Origin: Clostridia bacterium
GTDB lineage: Bacteria > Bacillota_A > Clostridia > Christensenellales > Borkfalkiaceae
Direction of reading: 5' to 3'
Assembly: GCA_017504735.1 (NCBI GenBank)
Contig: JAFVQP010000110.1
Location: 1 to 18,684, forward strand
DNA length: 18,684 bases
This document shows positions 7,340 through 15,298 of this stretch, one piece after another (position 1 is the stretch's first letter; every line of letters begins with the position of its first letter). The translations under genes and the position numbers were made by a program. The notes under the pieces were generated by a model. The model had not been told where the DNA came from, did no database searches, and saw only the letters and a program-made list of their open reading frames with translations.

Positions 7340-10300
7340 TTACTTGAAATATTTTACGCCGCTTTCAAAAATCTTCATATCAAAGTTGCCTTCGACGTTC
7401 TTATAAAGGTTGTCACCGATACGTTCGCTGTGACCCATTTTACCAAACACCCTGCCGTCGGGAGAAGTGATACCTTCAATCGCCCACATCGAGCCGTTGG
7501 GATTAAACGGGGATACCATGGTCGCATTGCCGTTCAAATCTGCGTACTGCGTCGCAATTTGACCGTTTGCTTTCATCGTTTCCAACGCTTCCATCGGCGC
7601 AACAATTTTACCTTCACCGTGAGATACGGGCACCTTGTAAACTTCACCCACCTTACAAGCGGAAAGCCAAGGGGAAAGGTTGGACGCCACCCTTACGTCC
7701 ACCACCGTCGAAACGTGGCGGGAAATGTTGTTAAACGTCAACGTGGGGGAATCCGAGGTCATTTCTTGAATGTGACCATAAGGCACAAGACCAAGTTTAA
7801 TCAATGCCTGGAAGCCGTTGCAAATACCAAGCGCCAAGCCGTCACGGTTGTGAAGGAGTTCTTCCACCTGTTCAGCAATATAAGGGTTACGGAAGGTCGT
7901 TGCGATGAATTTACCGCTGCCGTCCGGTTCGTCACCACCAGAGAAACCGCCGGGGAATGCAATAATGTTTGCGTTTTTAATCGCTTTTACAATTTCCGCA
8001 ACGCTTTCTTCAATGTCCGCCGCATTGCGGTTTCTTACCACAACCGTCTGCACTTCCGCACCTGCCAAACGGAATTTTCTTGCCGTATCAAGCTCGCAGT
8101 TCGTACCAGGGAATGCGGGAATAAACACGCGAGGTTTCGCCGTCTTTGTACCGATGTTGAAATATTTTACACCGCCCGTATAATCGCACGCTTCCGCGTT
8201 GCCCGTTGCGGGCGCAGTGGTTGCAAATACACTTTCCAAAGGACGGATATATGCGTCCGCAGCCGCCTCTACCGCTACGCTTTCGTTGCCGCAAATATAC
8301 GCTTCACCGCATACCTGCCCTACGTATTGCTTAGAAACGCAGGCACAAATTGCATTTTCATCCTTTAAGGAAACCACCAAGTCGCCGTAGCCTTCGCGGT
8401 ACAATTCATCCGCGCTCATTTCAAACTTCACGCCAAGGGAATTACCCAATGCAGATTTGATAACAGCAGAGCCGACACCGCCGTTTTCTACCACGGTCGC
8501 AAAGGTAATGTTGCCGCTTTCGATATTCTTGTAAACTTCCTCGTACACCTTCTTGAGCGCAGCAAAATCAGGTACGGAATGTTCATCCTTAGGTACGGGA
8601 ATATGATACAACTTTTCACCGCCCTTCAATACGTTGGTGATCAGTTTGCTTGCTTTTGCAGGTGCAAGCGCAAAGGAAATGAGGGTAGGAGGTACGTGGA
8701 TACTTTCAAACGTACCGCTCATCGAGTCTTTACCGCCAATTGCGCCAAGTCCCAAGCCCATTTGCGCATAAACTGCACCAAGAAGCGCACTAGCAGGTAC
8801 GCCCCAAACCTTTGCATCCTTCGTCATTCTTTGGAAGAATTCCTGCAAGGTTAAGCGGATATCGCTATATTTTGCACCCGTTGCCGCAACCTTGGATACG
8901 GAAGCAACAATCGAATAAATTGCCCCGATAAAAGGACTGCTTTCCATTAAATACGGGGAATAGCCGTATGCGGAAACGGTACAAACGTCCGTCTCGCCGC
9001 CGCAAATCTTTGCCGCCATCGCAATCGCAGGCGTGCGTTGCGTTTTACCGCCCCAAGGCATATATACCGTTCTCGCGCCGATGGTCGAGTCGAAGTTTTC
9101 CGACAAGCCTTTCTTTGCGCAAACGTTGAGGTCGGAAAGGACTTTTTCCGTTTCTTTCGCGAAGGAAAGTCCTTCTTTTTTGTCAAACCATTTGGTGATT
9201 TCATCGGTGATTTCCACTTCCGTTTCCTGCTTTACACCATTGGTGTTGAGGAAATCGCGGGAAATATCAACAATCGCCTTGCCCTTTAAGAACATACGCA
9301 TACGCCCTGTATCCGTAACCACTGCAACGGGCGTAGCGGTCAAGTTTTCCTCCGCCGCAAGCGCCTTAAACGCTTCTACGTCCTTTTCAGCAATTACTAC
9401 TGCCATACGTTCCTGCGATTCGGAAATCGCAAGCTCCGTACCGTTCAAACCTTCGTATTTCTTAGGAACTTTATCAAGGTCAATGTTCAAGCCGTCTGCA
9501 AGCTCGCCAATCGCAACCGATACGCCGCCTGCGCCGAAATCATTACATTTTTTAATTTTCGTCGTTGCTTCCTTGTTGAGGAATAAACGTTGAATTTTTC
9601 TTTCCGTCAATGCGTTGCCCTTCTGCACTTCCGCGCCGCAGGTTTCTACCGAATGTTCGTCGTGCGCCTTGGAAGAACCCGTTGCGCCGCCGCAACCGTC
9701 GCGTCCCGTTTCACCGCCAAGCAATACGATTACGTCACCTGCCTTGGGTGCTTCACGGTAAACCATTTCCTTTCTTGCACCGCCAACAACAAAGCCCGTT
9801 TCCAAACGCTTTGCCTTATAACCTTCGTGATAAACCTCATCAACGATACCCGTCGCAAGCCCGATTTGGTTACCATAGGACGAGAAACCAGCCGCCGCGC
9901 GCTGTGTGATAACGCGTTGAGGCAATTTACCTTTCATCGTATCTTCAAGGCTTTCTCTAGGGTCGGATGCACCCGTAACACGCATCGCTTGATATACGTA
10001 CGTTCTACCGCTCAAGGGGTCACGAATTGCACCGCCCAAACAGGTTGCTGCACCGCCGAACGGTTCGATTTCCGTCGGATGGTTGTGCGTTTCGTTTTTG
10101 AACATAACAAGGTATTGTTCTTTTTTACCGTCGATTTCCGCTTCAATCTGAATAGAGCAAGCGTTGATTTCGTCGGAAATATCCAAATTGTCAAGTACGC
10201 CGTCTTTTTTCAGCTTTTTCGCCGCAATCGTCGCCAAATCCATAAGGCAAGGGTATTTATCGGGACGTGCGCCGTTCAACTCTTTATACAATTCCTCATA

Positions 10301-11041
10301 CAAATGGTATGCCTTTGCAACGGAAGGGTTTTTCGACGTAATTTTCACGTTTTTGAGTTCGGTTGCAAACGTCGTATGACGGCAATGATCCGACCAATAC
10401 GTGTCGATTACCTTTAATTCCGTTTCCGTAGGATTACGCTTTTCAGTCTTGAAATAATCACGTACAAACGCAAGGTCCGCCGCGCTCATCGCAAAGCCAA
10501 CCGTTTTGTGGAAGTTTGCAATTTCCTCGTCCGACATATCGATAAAACCTGCAACGTCCTCTACGGGCGCACCTTCCATCGCTACACGAACAAGCGTTTC
10601 GGGCTTGTCAAAACCAACCTCTTCGCTTTCTACGGGGTTGATGATATGTTTGTTAATCGCAACAAGCTGTTCGTCCGTTACCCCTTTTACCATATATACT
10701 CTTGCGCACTTGATAAGAGGGCGCGCCTTACGGGTAAGAAGCTGTACGCACTGCGCCGCACTATCCGCGCGTTGGTCATACTGTCCCGTCAAAAAACTAA
10801 CGGCGAACGCCTTATAGCCTTCAGGAATAACCAAATCTTCCAAATATACATTGTCAACAGGCGGTTCGGAAAACACAGTACCCAAGGATGCGTTGAGTTC
10901 CTCTTCCGTCAATCCTTCAACATCATAACGAAGCACCAAGCGCAAATCTTGCGTGTCGATATTAAGCAATGTCTTGATATCCGCAGCTTCCTTTCTTGCC
11001 TGCACGTTGTCTTTCTTTTCCACAAAAATACGGTAAATCAT
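7340..11041 (-). CDS. purL: Phosphoribosylformylglycinamidine synthase, single-chain form
   Basis: 1233 residues. It converts FGAR, ATP and glutamine to FGAM, step 4 of purine synthesis, in the cytoplasm. The length and layout are those of the large single-chain enzyme rather than the separate PurS/PurQ/PurL set of Bacilli: an N-terminal PurS-like part (MIYRIFVEKKD), two synthase halves with KNETHNHPTEIEPFGG and GGKDSMSG motifs, and a C-terminal class I glutaminase from about residue 960. The glutaminase is intact: GICNGF with nucleophile Cys1074, and VSHGEG with His1141 and Glu1143. The chain ends normally after HSERIGDN. The ATG at 11041 follows AGAGG ten bases upstream and lies 30 bases after the lipoprotein phosphatase stop. 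The intact glutaminase contrasts with PurF in the same operon. Confidence 0.97.
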   Translation of the reverse strand: MIYRIFVEKKDNVQARKEAADIKTLLNIDTQDLRLVLRYDVEGLTEEELNASLGTVFSEPPVDNVYLEDLVIPEGYKAFAVSFLTGQYDQRADSAAQCVQLLTRKARPLIKCARVYMVKGVTDEQLVAINKHIINPVESEEVGFDKPETLVRVAMEGAPVEDVAGFIDMSDEEIANFHKTVGFAMSAADLAFVRDYFKTEKRNPTETELKVIDTYWSDHCRHTTFATELKNVKITSKNPSVAKAYHLYEELYKELNGARPDKYPCLMDLATIAAKKLKKDGVLDNLDISDEINACSIQIEAEIDGKKEQYLVMFKNETHNHPTEIEPFGGAATCLGGAIRDPLSGRTYVYQAMRVTGASDPRESLEDTMKGKLPQRVITQRAAAGFSSYGNQIGLATGIVDEVYHEGYKAKRLETGFVVGGARKEMVYREAPKAGDVIVLLGGETGRDGCGGATGSSKAHDEHSVETCGAEVQKGNALTERKIQRLFLNKEATTKIKKCNDFGAGGVSVAIGELADGLNIDLDKVPKKYEGLNGTELAISESQERMAVVIAEKDVEAFKALAAEENLTATPVAVVTDTGRMRMFLKGKAIVDISRDFLNTNGVKQETEVEITDEITKWFDKKEGLSFAKETEKVLSDLNVCAKKGLSENFDSTIGARTVYMPWGGKTQRTPAIAMAAKICGGETDVCTVSAYGYSPYLMESSPFIGAIYSIVASVSKVAATGAKYSDIRLTLQEFFQRMTKDAKVWGVPASALLGAVYAQMGLGLGAIGGKDSMSGTFESIHVPPTLISFALAPAKASKLITNVLKGGEKLYHIPVPKDEHSVPDFAALKKVYEEVYKNIESGNITFATVVENGGVGSAVIKSALGNSLGVKFEMSADELYREGYGDLVVSLKDENAICACVSKQYVGQVCGEAYICGNESVAVEAAADAYIRPLESVFATTAPATGNAEACDYTGGVKYFNIGTKTAKPRVFIPAFPGTNCELDTARKFRLAGAEVQTVVVRNRNAADIEESVAEIVKAIKNANIIAFPGGFSGGDEPDGSGKFIATTFRNPYIAEQVEELLHNRDGLALGICNGFQALIKLGLVPYGHIQEMTSDSPTLTFNNISRHVSTVVDVRVASNLSPWLSACKVGEVYKVPVSHGEGKIVAPMEALETMKANGQIATQYADLNGNATMVSPFNPNGSMWAIEGITSPDGRVFGKMGHSERIGDNLYKNVEGNFDMKIFESGVKYFK

Positions 11042-11071
11042 AATCTTCGTACCTCTTTGCCTTTTCCCTTG

Positions 11072-12211
11072 TTAAATTTCGCCATACATAATCGCTTTAA
11101 TACTTTCTATTTGCGATTGTGTTACACCGATAGAAAGCAAGTAGCTTTCCACTTTTTCCTGTAACGTCTCCCCTTCGAAAGCATCAAGCCCATCGCGGAA
11201 ACCCTTAAAATACTTTGCATATACACCTTGCTGTGCATTCCGTTCGCTATAGCATGAGAAGGTTGTAAACTCGTAATCTTGTATCAGTTCCGTTTCCGCA
11301 ACGCCAAGCAATGCATTTAAGAGGAATGTAACCGTACCTGTTCTATCTGCGCCGCCTGTACAATGATAATATATCGGATAATTGTCTTTATCCGCAAGAA
11401 TTTCAAAAGTTTGTCTATATCCCTCAGGGCCAGTAAACGCATCCGCGTAACCGCTAAGGGTAGCATACGTCAAGTTTGCGCCAGGGATCACGCTTTCGGT
11501 GATTTCACCTGCTTCTTGGCTACCGCGGAAGTCAATTTCCGTCTTTATGCCCATTACCTCGCTCATATACTTTGCGCCTTCGTCTGTCAAATTGCTCTTA
11601 TACACATCAGCAGGACGAAGTGTTCCACCACGGTAAATCAGTCCCTGCTTGGTCGTTTTTCCATTTGACGTTTGATAACCGCCAACGTCACGCACGTTGT
11701 GAATTTCGGGGATCAACATAACACGAGGGCCCACGTCGGTAGTCGTAAACGTACCTTCTTCCATCGCCAACGTCCCACCCTTTTCATTTTGCGCCGTTAC
11801 CCTTACGTAATAGGTTGTGGCTTTGTACAAGTTGTAAAGTTCTACAAATTTCGCCTTGCCAGCGCAAATTTCTTCAATGGCATCCGAATAATCCGCCTTC
11901 GTGGCATATTCCACCTTGTAGGTAGCTACGTTTCCACCCTCGACAGACCATTTTACCTTAATGGCTTGGTTGGGATTGTCCACGGATATCATATAGTGGC
12001 GAACGTTTGCCCCAGCGCCTGCTTGTAAATATTCCCAAGCGTTTTGAATGTAGGGAACTGCGTCCTGTCTAGGCAAAGTAAGTGTCATTTCCATTGTTGT
12101 TTCCTCGCTTTGTGAACTTTGTGAAGATGTGGCAAAATTTACGCACGAAGCGCAAGTGGTCAACCCTAATACGCAACAAAGCACCGCAAGTAGTTTTTTC
12201 TTCAAGCTCAT
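11072..12211 (-). CDS. Exported lipoprotein with dual-specificity-type phosphatase domain (Y_phosphatase3)
   Basis: 379 residues from ATG 12211, chosen because AAGGA lies eight bases upstream and the start gives a clean lipoprotein signal: KKK, a hydrophobic segment, then CASC with likely lipidated Cys23. The Ser-rich linker SSQSSQSEE follows. Residues about 75-160 resemble a fibronectin-III unit (IKVKWSV ... TTYYVRVTAQNEKG). The rest is a phosphatase of the Y_phosphatase3 family, related to Listeria LipA and mycobacterial PtpB: NVRDVGGY (172-179), EIDFRG (225-230) and P-loop HCTGGADRTG (283-292) with Cys284 and Arg290, an intact CX5R site. Relatives act on phosphotyrosine, phosphoserine/threonine or phosphoinositides. 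The gene starts only four bases after the purD stop and is followed 30 bases later by purL, so it is embedded in the purine operon. Its substrate outside the membrane is unknown. Confidence 0.9.
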   Translation of the reverse strand: MSLKKKLLAVLCCVLGLTTCASCVNFATSSQSSQSEETTMEMTLTLPRQDAVPYIQNAWEYLQAGAGANVRHYMISVDNPNQAIKVKWSVEGGNVATYKVEYATKADYSDAIEEICAGKAKFVELYNLYKATTYYVRVTAQNEKGGTLAMEEGTFTTTDVGPRVMLIPEIHNVRDVGGYQTSNGKTTKQGLIYRGGTLRPADVYKSNLTDEGAKYMSEVMGIKTEIDFRGSQEAGEITESVIPGANLTYATLSGYADAFTGPEGYRQTFEILADKDNYPIYYHCTGGADRTGTVTFLLNALLGVAETELIQDYEFTTFSCYSERNAQQGVYAKYFKGFRDGLDAFEGETLQEKVESYLLSIGVTQSQIESIKAIMYGEI

Positions 12212-12215
12212 TTTT

Positions 12216-13490
12216 TTATTCCTTTTCAATATCTCTATACTTAATGCCAATGTCTTTGCGGTAATACATACCGTCAAAGTGGATTTTTTCGGCGTTTGCA
12301 TATACTTTTTGGCGCGCCGCCTCAATGTTTTCACCCTTGGCACACACGCCAAGCACTCGACCGCCGCTGGTGACAATTTTACCATCCTTCAACGCCGTAC
12401 CTGCATGGCACAACACAACGTCTTTATCCAAGTCGCCAAAGATGATTTCCTTGCCTTTTTCATAATGTTCGGGATAGCCGCCGCTTGCTAAAACAAGGCA
12501 TACGCACGCGCCCGTTTCCCACTCGACGTTGACTTCGTCAAGGCGTTCGTCCACGATTGCCTCGAAAATTTCCATAAGATCCGTCTTTAACATCGGCAGG
12601 ATAACCTGCGTTTCGGGATCGCCGAAGCGGGCGTTATATTCGATAACCTTATACCCGTCCTTCGTCTTCATCAAACCAAAGTACAGCACCCCTTTAAAGG
12701 TTCTGCCTTCCGCATTCATCGCGTACATGGTAGGCAGCATAATCTTTTCCAACACTTCTTTTGCCGATTTTTCACCAAAGAAGGGAGCGGGAGAAAACGT
12801 ACCCATACCACCCGTGTTCAAGCCTTCGTCGTTGTCCATCGCGCGCTTGTGATCACAGCTTGTAATCATGGGTTTCATCGTTTTACCATCGGTAAATGCA
12901 AGGCAGGAAACCTCGGGGCCTTCTAAAAATTCTTCCACGACAACCTTTGCGCCTGCGCTACCGAATTTTGCCTCTAACATCATTTCCGCCAAGCCTTGCA
13001 ACGCTTCTTCACGGGTTTTGCAAATCAAAACGCCTTTCCCAAGCGCAAGCCCGTCCGCTTTTAACACAACGGGGATATCACACGTTTCCACGTATGCTTT
13101 TGCCTTTTCATAATCGGAAAAGGTTTCATATTTTGCCGTGGGAATGTTGTATTTTTTCATCAGTTCCTTGGAAAATGCCTTGCTTGCCTCGATAATCGCC
13201 GCATTTTTACGAGGGCCAAACGCACGATGCCCACGGCTTTCCAATTCGTCCACCAAACCAAGCGCCAAAGGATCGTCGGGGGTAACCACTGTGAAATCGA
13301 TTTCTTTGTGTTCGTCCACCCAATCGCCAACCGCTTTCACGTCGCAATAATCCACGTTGACAAGTTCAGCAAGCTGTGCAATACCTGCATTGCCCTTCAT
13401 CGCATAAATTTTATCTACTTTAGGCGATTTTGCAAGGGCTTGAATTACCGCATGCTCTCTACCGCCGTTACCGATCACCAAAACGTTCAT
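12216..13490 (-). CDS. purD: Phosphoribosylamine-glycine ligase (GAR synthetase)
   Basis: 424 residues, standard for the family. It joins phosphoribosylamine and glycine with ATP to give GAR, step 2. The N-terminus MNVLVIGNGGREHA carries the GNGGREHA loop. The ATP-grasp region shows KADGLALGKGV, CDHKRAMDNDEGLNTGGMG and the metal-binding VIEYNARFGDPETQ. The ATG at 13490 is preferred over an in-frame TTG seven codons upstream because the chain then begins as in all relatives and GGAG lies eight bases before it. It starts 13 bases after the purN stop. It is the enzyme that must catch the labile product of PurF. Confidence 0.97.
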   Translation of the reverse strand: MNVLVIGNGGREHAVIQALAKSPKVDKIYAMKGNAGIAQLAELVNVDYCDVKAVGDWVDEHKEIDFTVVTPDDPLALGLVDELESRGHRAFGPRKNAAIIEASKAFSKELMKKYNIPTAKYETFSDYEKAKAYVETCDIPVVLKADGLALGKGVLICKTREEALQGLAEMMLEAKFGSAGAKVVVEEFLEGPEVSCLAFTDGKTMKPMITSCDHKRAMDNDEGLNTGGMGTFSPAPFFGEKSAKEVLEKIMLPTMYAMNAEGRTFKGVLYFGLMKTKDGYKVIEYNARFGDPETQVILPMLKTDLMEIFEAIVDERLDEVNVEWETGACVCLVLASGGYPEHYEKGKEIIFGDLDKDVVLCHAGTALKDGKIVTSGGRVLGVCAKGENIEAARQKVYANAEKIHFDGMYYRKDIGIKYRDIEKE

Positions 13491-13503
13491 CTTCCGTTCT
13501 CCA

Positions 13504-14115
13504 TCAATCAATAAATATCTTTCTGCCCTCTTTTCTCACCTTGCCTTGGCAAAGGAGTTTGACACATTCGGGCAACATTTTATGTTCTTCCTTTAAAATA
13601 CGAGCCTGCAAATCTTCCGCGGTATCATCGGGTAAAACCTCAACCGCGCGTTGCATCAAAATTGCACCGCCGTCCACGTCCGCCTCAACAAAATGCACCG
13701 TCGCACCGCTTAATTTTACACCGTATTCAATCGCTTTTTCGTGTACGTGAATACCGTAATACCCCATACCGCAAAAGGACGGAATGAGCGAAGGGTGAAT
13801 GTTGATGATGGCGTTTTCAAAGACTTTGATAAAGTCTGCAGGCACAACCAACAGCCAACCTGCAAGGACAATATAATCTACCCCTGCCCCTTTTAAGGTT
13901 TCCGCGATACGGCCATAAAATTCCGCTTTCGTTTCCACCGTTTTATCGAAGGTCAAAACCTTGATGCCGTGCTTTTCCGCGCGTTTGATTGCGCCAATTT
14001 CGGGTTTGGATGCCACCAAATATTCAATTTTGCAAAATTGTTCGCGTTCGTTTGCGTCGATGACCGATTGAAAATCCGTACCGCCGCCCGATGCGAATAC
14101 CGCTATTTTTTTCAT
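13504..14115 (-). CDS. purN: Phosphoribosylglycinamide formyltransferase (GART)
   Basis: 203 residues. It moves the formyl group of 10-formyl-tetrahydrofolate to GAR to give FGAR, step 3. N-terminal MKKIAVFASGGGTDFQS is the phosphate-binding loop region. The catalytic residues are present: NIHPSLIP gives Asn105 and His107, and HFVEADVDGG gives Asp148. The stretch after HPSLIPSF (CGMGYYG) is slightly longer than in the E. coli enzyme. The ATG at 14115 follows AGGG seven bases upstream. It is separated from purM by 134 bases that hold a palindromic element, the largest gap between the core pur genes. Confidence 0.96.
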   Translation of the reverse strand: MKKIAVFASGGGTDFQSVIDANEREQFCKIEYLVASKPEIGAIKRAEKHGIKVLTFDKTVETKAEFYGRIAETLKGAGVDYIVLAGWLLVVPADFIKVFENAIINIHPSLIPSFCGMGYYGIHVHEKAIEYGVKLSGATVHFVEADVDGGAILMQRAVEVLPDDTAEDLQARILKEEHKMLPECVKLLCQGKVRKEGRKIFID

Positions 14116-14136
14116 TATATTACCCTTTTACTATAT

Positions 14137-14255
14137 AAATAAAGCAAGACACAAGCAAGACAAGGCGAACGAGGCTTTTCGATGCGCGCGTACAAATCGT
14201 ACGTAATCGAGAAAAACGCAGTTCAACGCCGTATTGCGTAGGGTATTCTTTATTT
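14137..14255. repeat. 119-bp imperfect palindrome between purM and purN (REP- or MITE-like)
   Basis: Perfect outer arms AAATAAAG (14137-14144) and CTTTATTT (14248-14255) enclose a nested series of shorter complementary segments: a GAAC/GTTC helix flanked by GGC/GCC, CGAT/ATCG, and the apical stem CGTAC/GTACG around loop AAATC (14194-14198). A short direct repeat, GCAAGAC, occurs twice near one end (14144-14150 and 14155-14161). The right arm overlaps the purM stop codon. The base composition is more CG-rich than other spacers here. The structure fits a mobile palindromic element or a processing/attenuation hairpin. No T tract follows, so it is not a simple terminator. No ORF is present. Confidence 0.6.
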
Positions 14256-15278
14256 CAAAATTACCTTTTTGTCGCCTTCAACAATCTTACCAATCACCGC
14301 AACCTCTTCGCCCGTAGCCTGCAAGGATTCGATTGCCGTTTCCACGTCTTCGGGAGCTACCACAACCATCATACCGATACCCATATTGAAGGTGTTGTAA
14401 ATTTGTTCGTCGGTGATACCAGCACGCTTTTGCATTACCTTGAATACAGGGGGAACTTCATAGGATTTCTTATCAATTTCAGCCGATACGTTTTCGGGTA
14501 AAATACGAGGAACGTTTTCAATAAAGCCGCCGCCCGTAATGTGCGCGATACCCTTTACCTCTACCTTTTCAATCAAGGAAAGGATGCTCTTAACGTAGAT
14601 ACGCGTGGGCTTCAACAAAACTTCCGCCGCCGATGCGCCAAGTTCTTCGTCGTATGCCTCCAACGCCGCTTTGTCGCTGTCACCGAAAAGTTTACGAACA
14701 AGCGAATAGCCGTTGGAATGTACACCCGTCGATTTCAAACCGATAATCACGTCGCCAGGTTGGATATTTTTACCGTTGATAACCTTTTTCTTATCCACGA
14801 TACCTACTGCAAAACCAGCCAAATCGTATTCACCATCGGGGTAGAACCCAGGCATTTCCGCCGTTTCACCGCCGATGAGCGCGCAACCTGCCTGACGGCA
14901 ACCGTCCGCAATGCCCTTTACAACGTCCGCTTCCGCTTCGGGATACAATCTACCGCAAGCGTAATAATCAAGGAAGAACAAGGGCTTTGCGCCTTGGCAA
15001 ACGATATCGTTTACACACATTGCAACCGCATCAATACCGATGGTGTCGTGTTTTTCAAGCAAGAATGCGTATTTTAACTTCGTACCTACGCCGTCCGTAC
15101 CTGCAACCAACACAGGTTCTTCCATCTTTTCGCCTGCAATCGAGTAAAAACCGCCAAACGAACCCAAATCGCCGATAACGTTGTTATCGTAGGTGGATTT
15201 TACGTGTTTTTTCATAAGTTCTACGGCTTTATAGCCTCTTTCTACATCTACACCGCTATCTTTATAGGAAATTGCCAT
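14250..15278 (-). CDS. purM: Phosphoribosylformylglycinamidine cyclo-ligase (AIR synthetase)
   Basis: 342 residues, the normal length. It closes the imidazole ring of FGAM with ATP to give AIR, step 5. The family signature GTDGVGTK lies at residues 60-67, followed by GIDAVAMCVNDIVCQGAKPLFFLDY and GGETAEMPGFY, with GIAHITGGGF later. The start ATG at 15278 follows GGGAG and gives the standard MAISYKDSGVD N-terminus. It begins 20 bases after purF. The enzyme belongs to the same superfamily as the synthase halves of PurL. Confidence 0.97.
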   Translation of the reverse strand: MAISYKDSGVDVERGYKAVELMKKHVKSTYDNNVIGDLGSFGGFYSIAGEKMEEPVLVAGTDGVGTKLKYAFLLEKHDTIGIDAVAMCVNDIVCQGAKPLFFLDYYACGRLYPEAEADVVKGIADGCRQAGCALIGGETAEMPGFYPDGEYDLAGFAVGIVDKKKVINGKNIQPGDVIIGLKSTGVHSNGYSLVRKLFGDSDKAALEAYDEELGASAAEVLLKPTRIYVKSILSLIEKVEVKGIAHITGGGFIENVPRILPENVSAEIDKKSYEVPPVFKVMQKRAGITDEQIYNTFNMGIGMMVVVAPEDVETAIESLQATGEEVAVIGKIVEGDKKVILK

Positions 15279-15298
15279 AATTTTTTGTTCTCCCTTTG

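Noticed and set aside
7292..11164. Several plus-strand frames of 80-360 codons opposite purL
   Set aside because: Antisense shadows of a strongly conserved enzyme gene; no family match and no start signals.
12212..12385. N-terminal extension of the lipoprotein phosphatase overlapping purD
   Set aside because: The extension is antisense-free but translates the purD 3' end in another frame and would bury the signal peptide; the internal ATG at 12211 has the ribosome site.
13491..13511. TTG start for purD seven codons upstream
   Set aside because: It adds residues absent in relatives and overlaps purN; the ATG at 13490 has GGAG at proper spacing.
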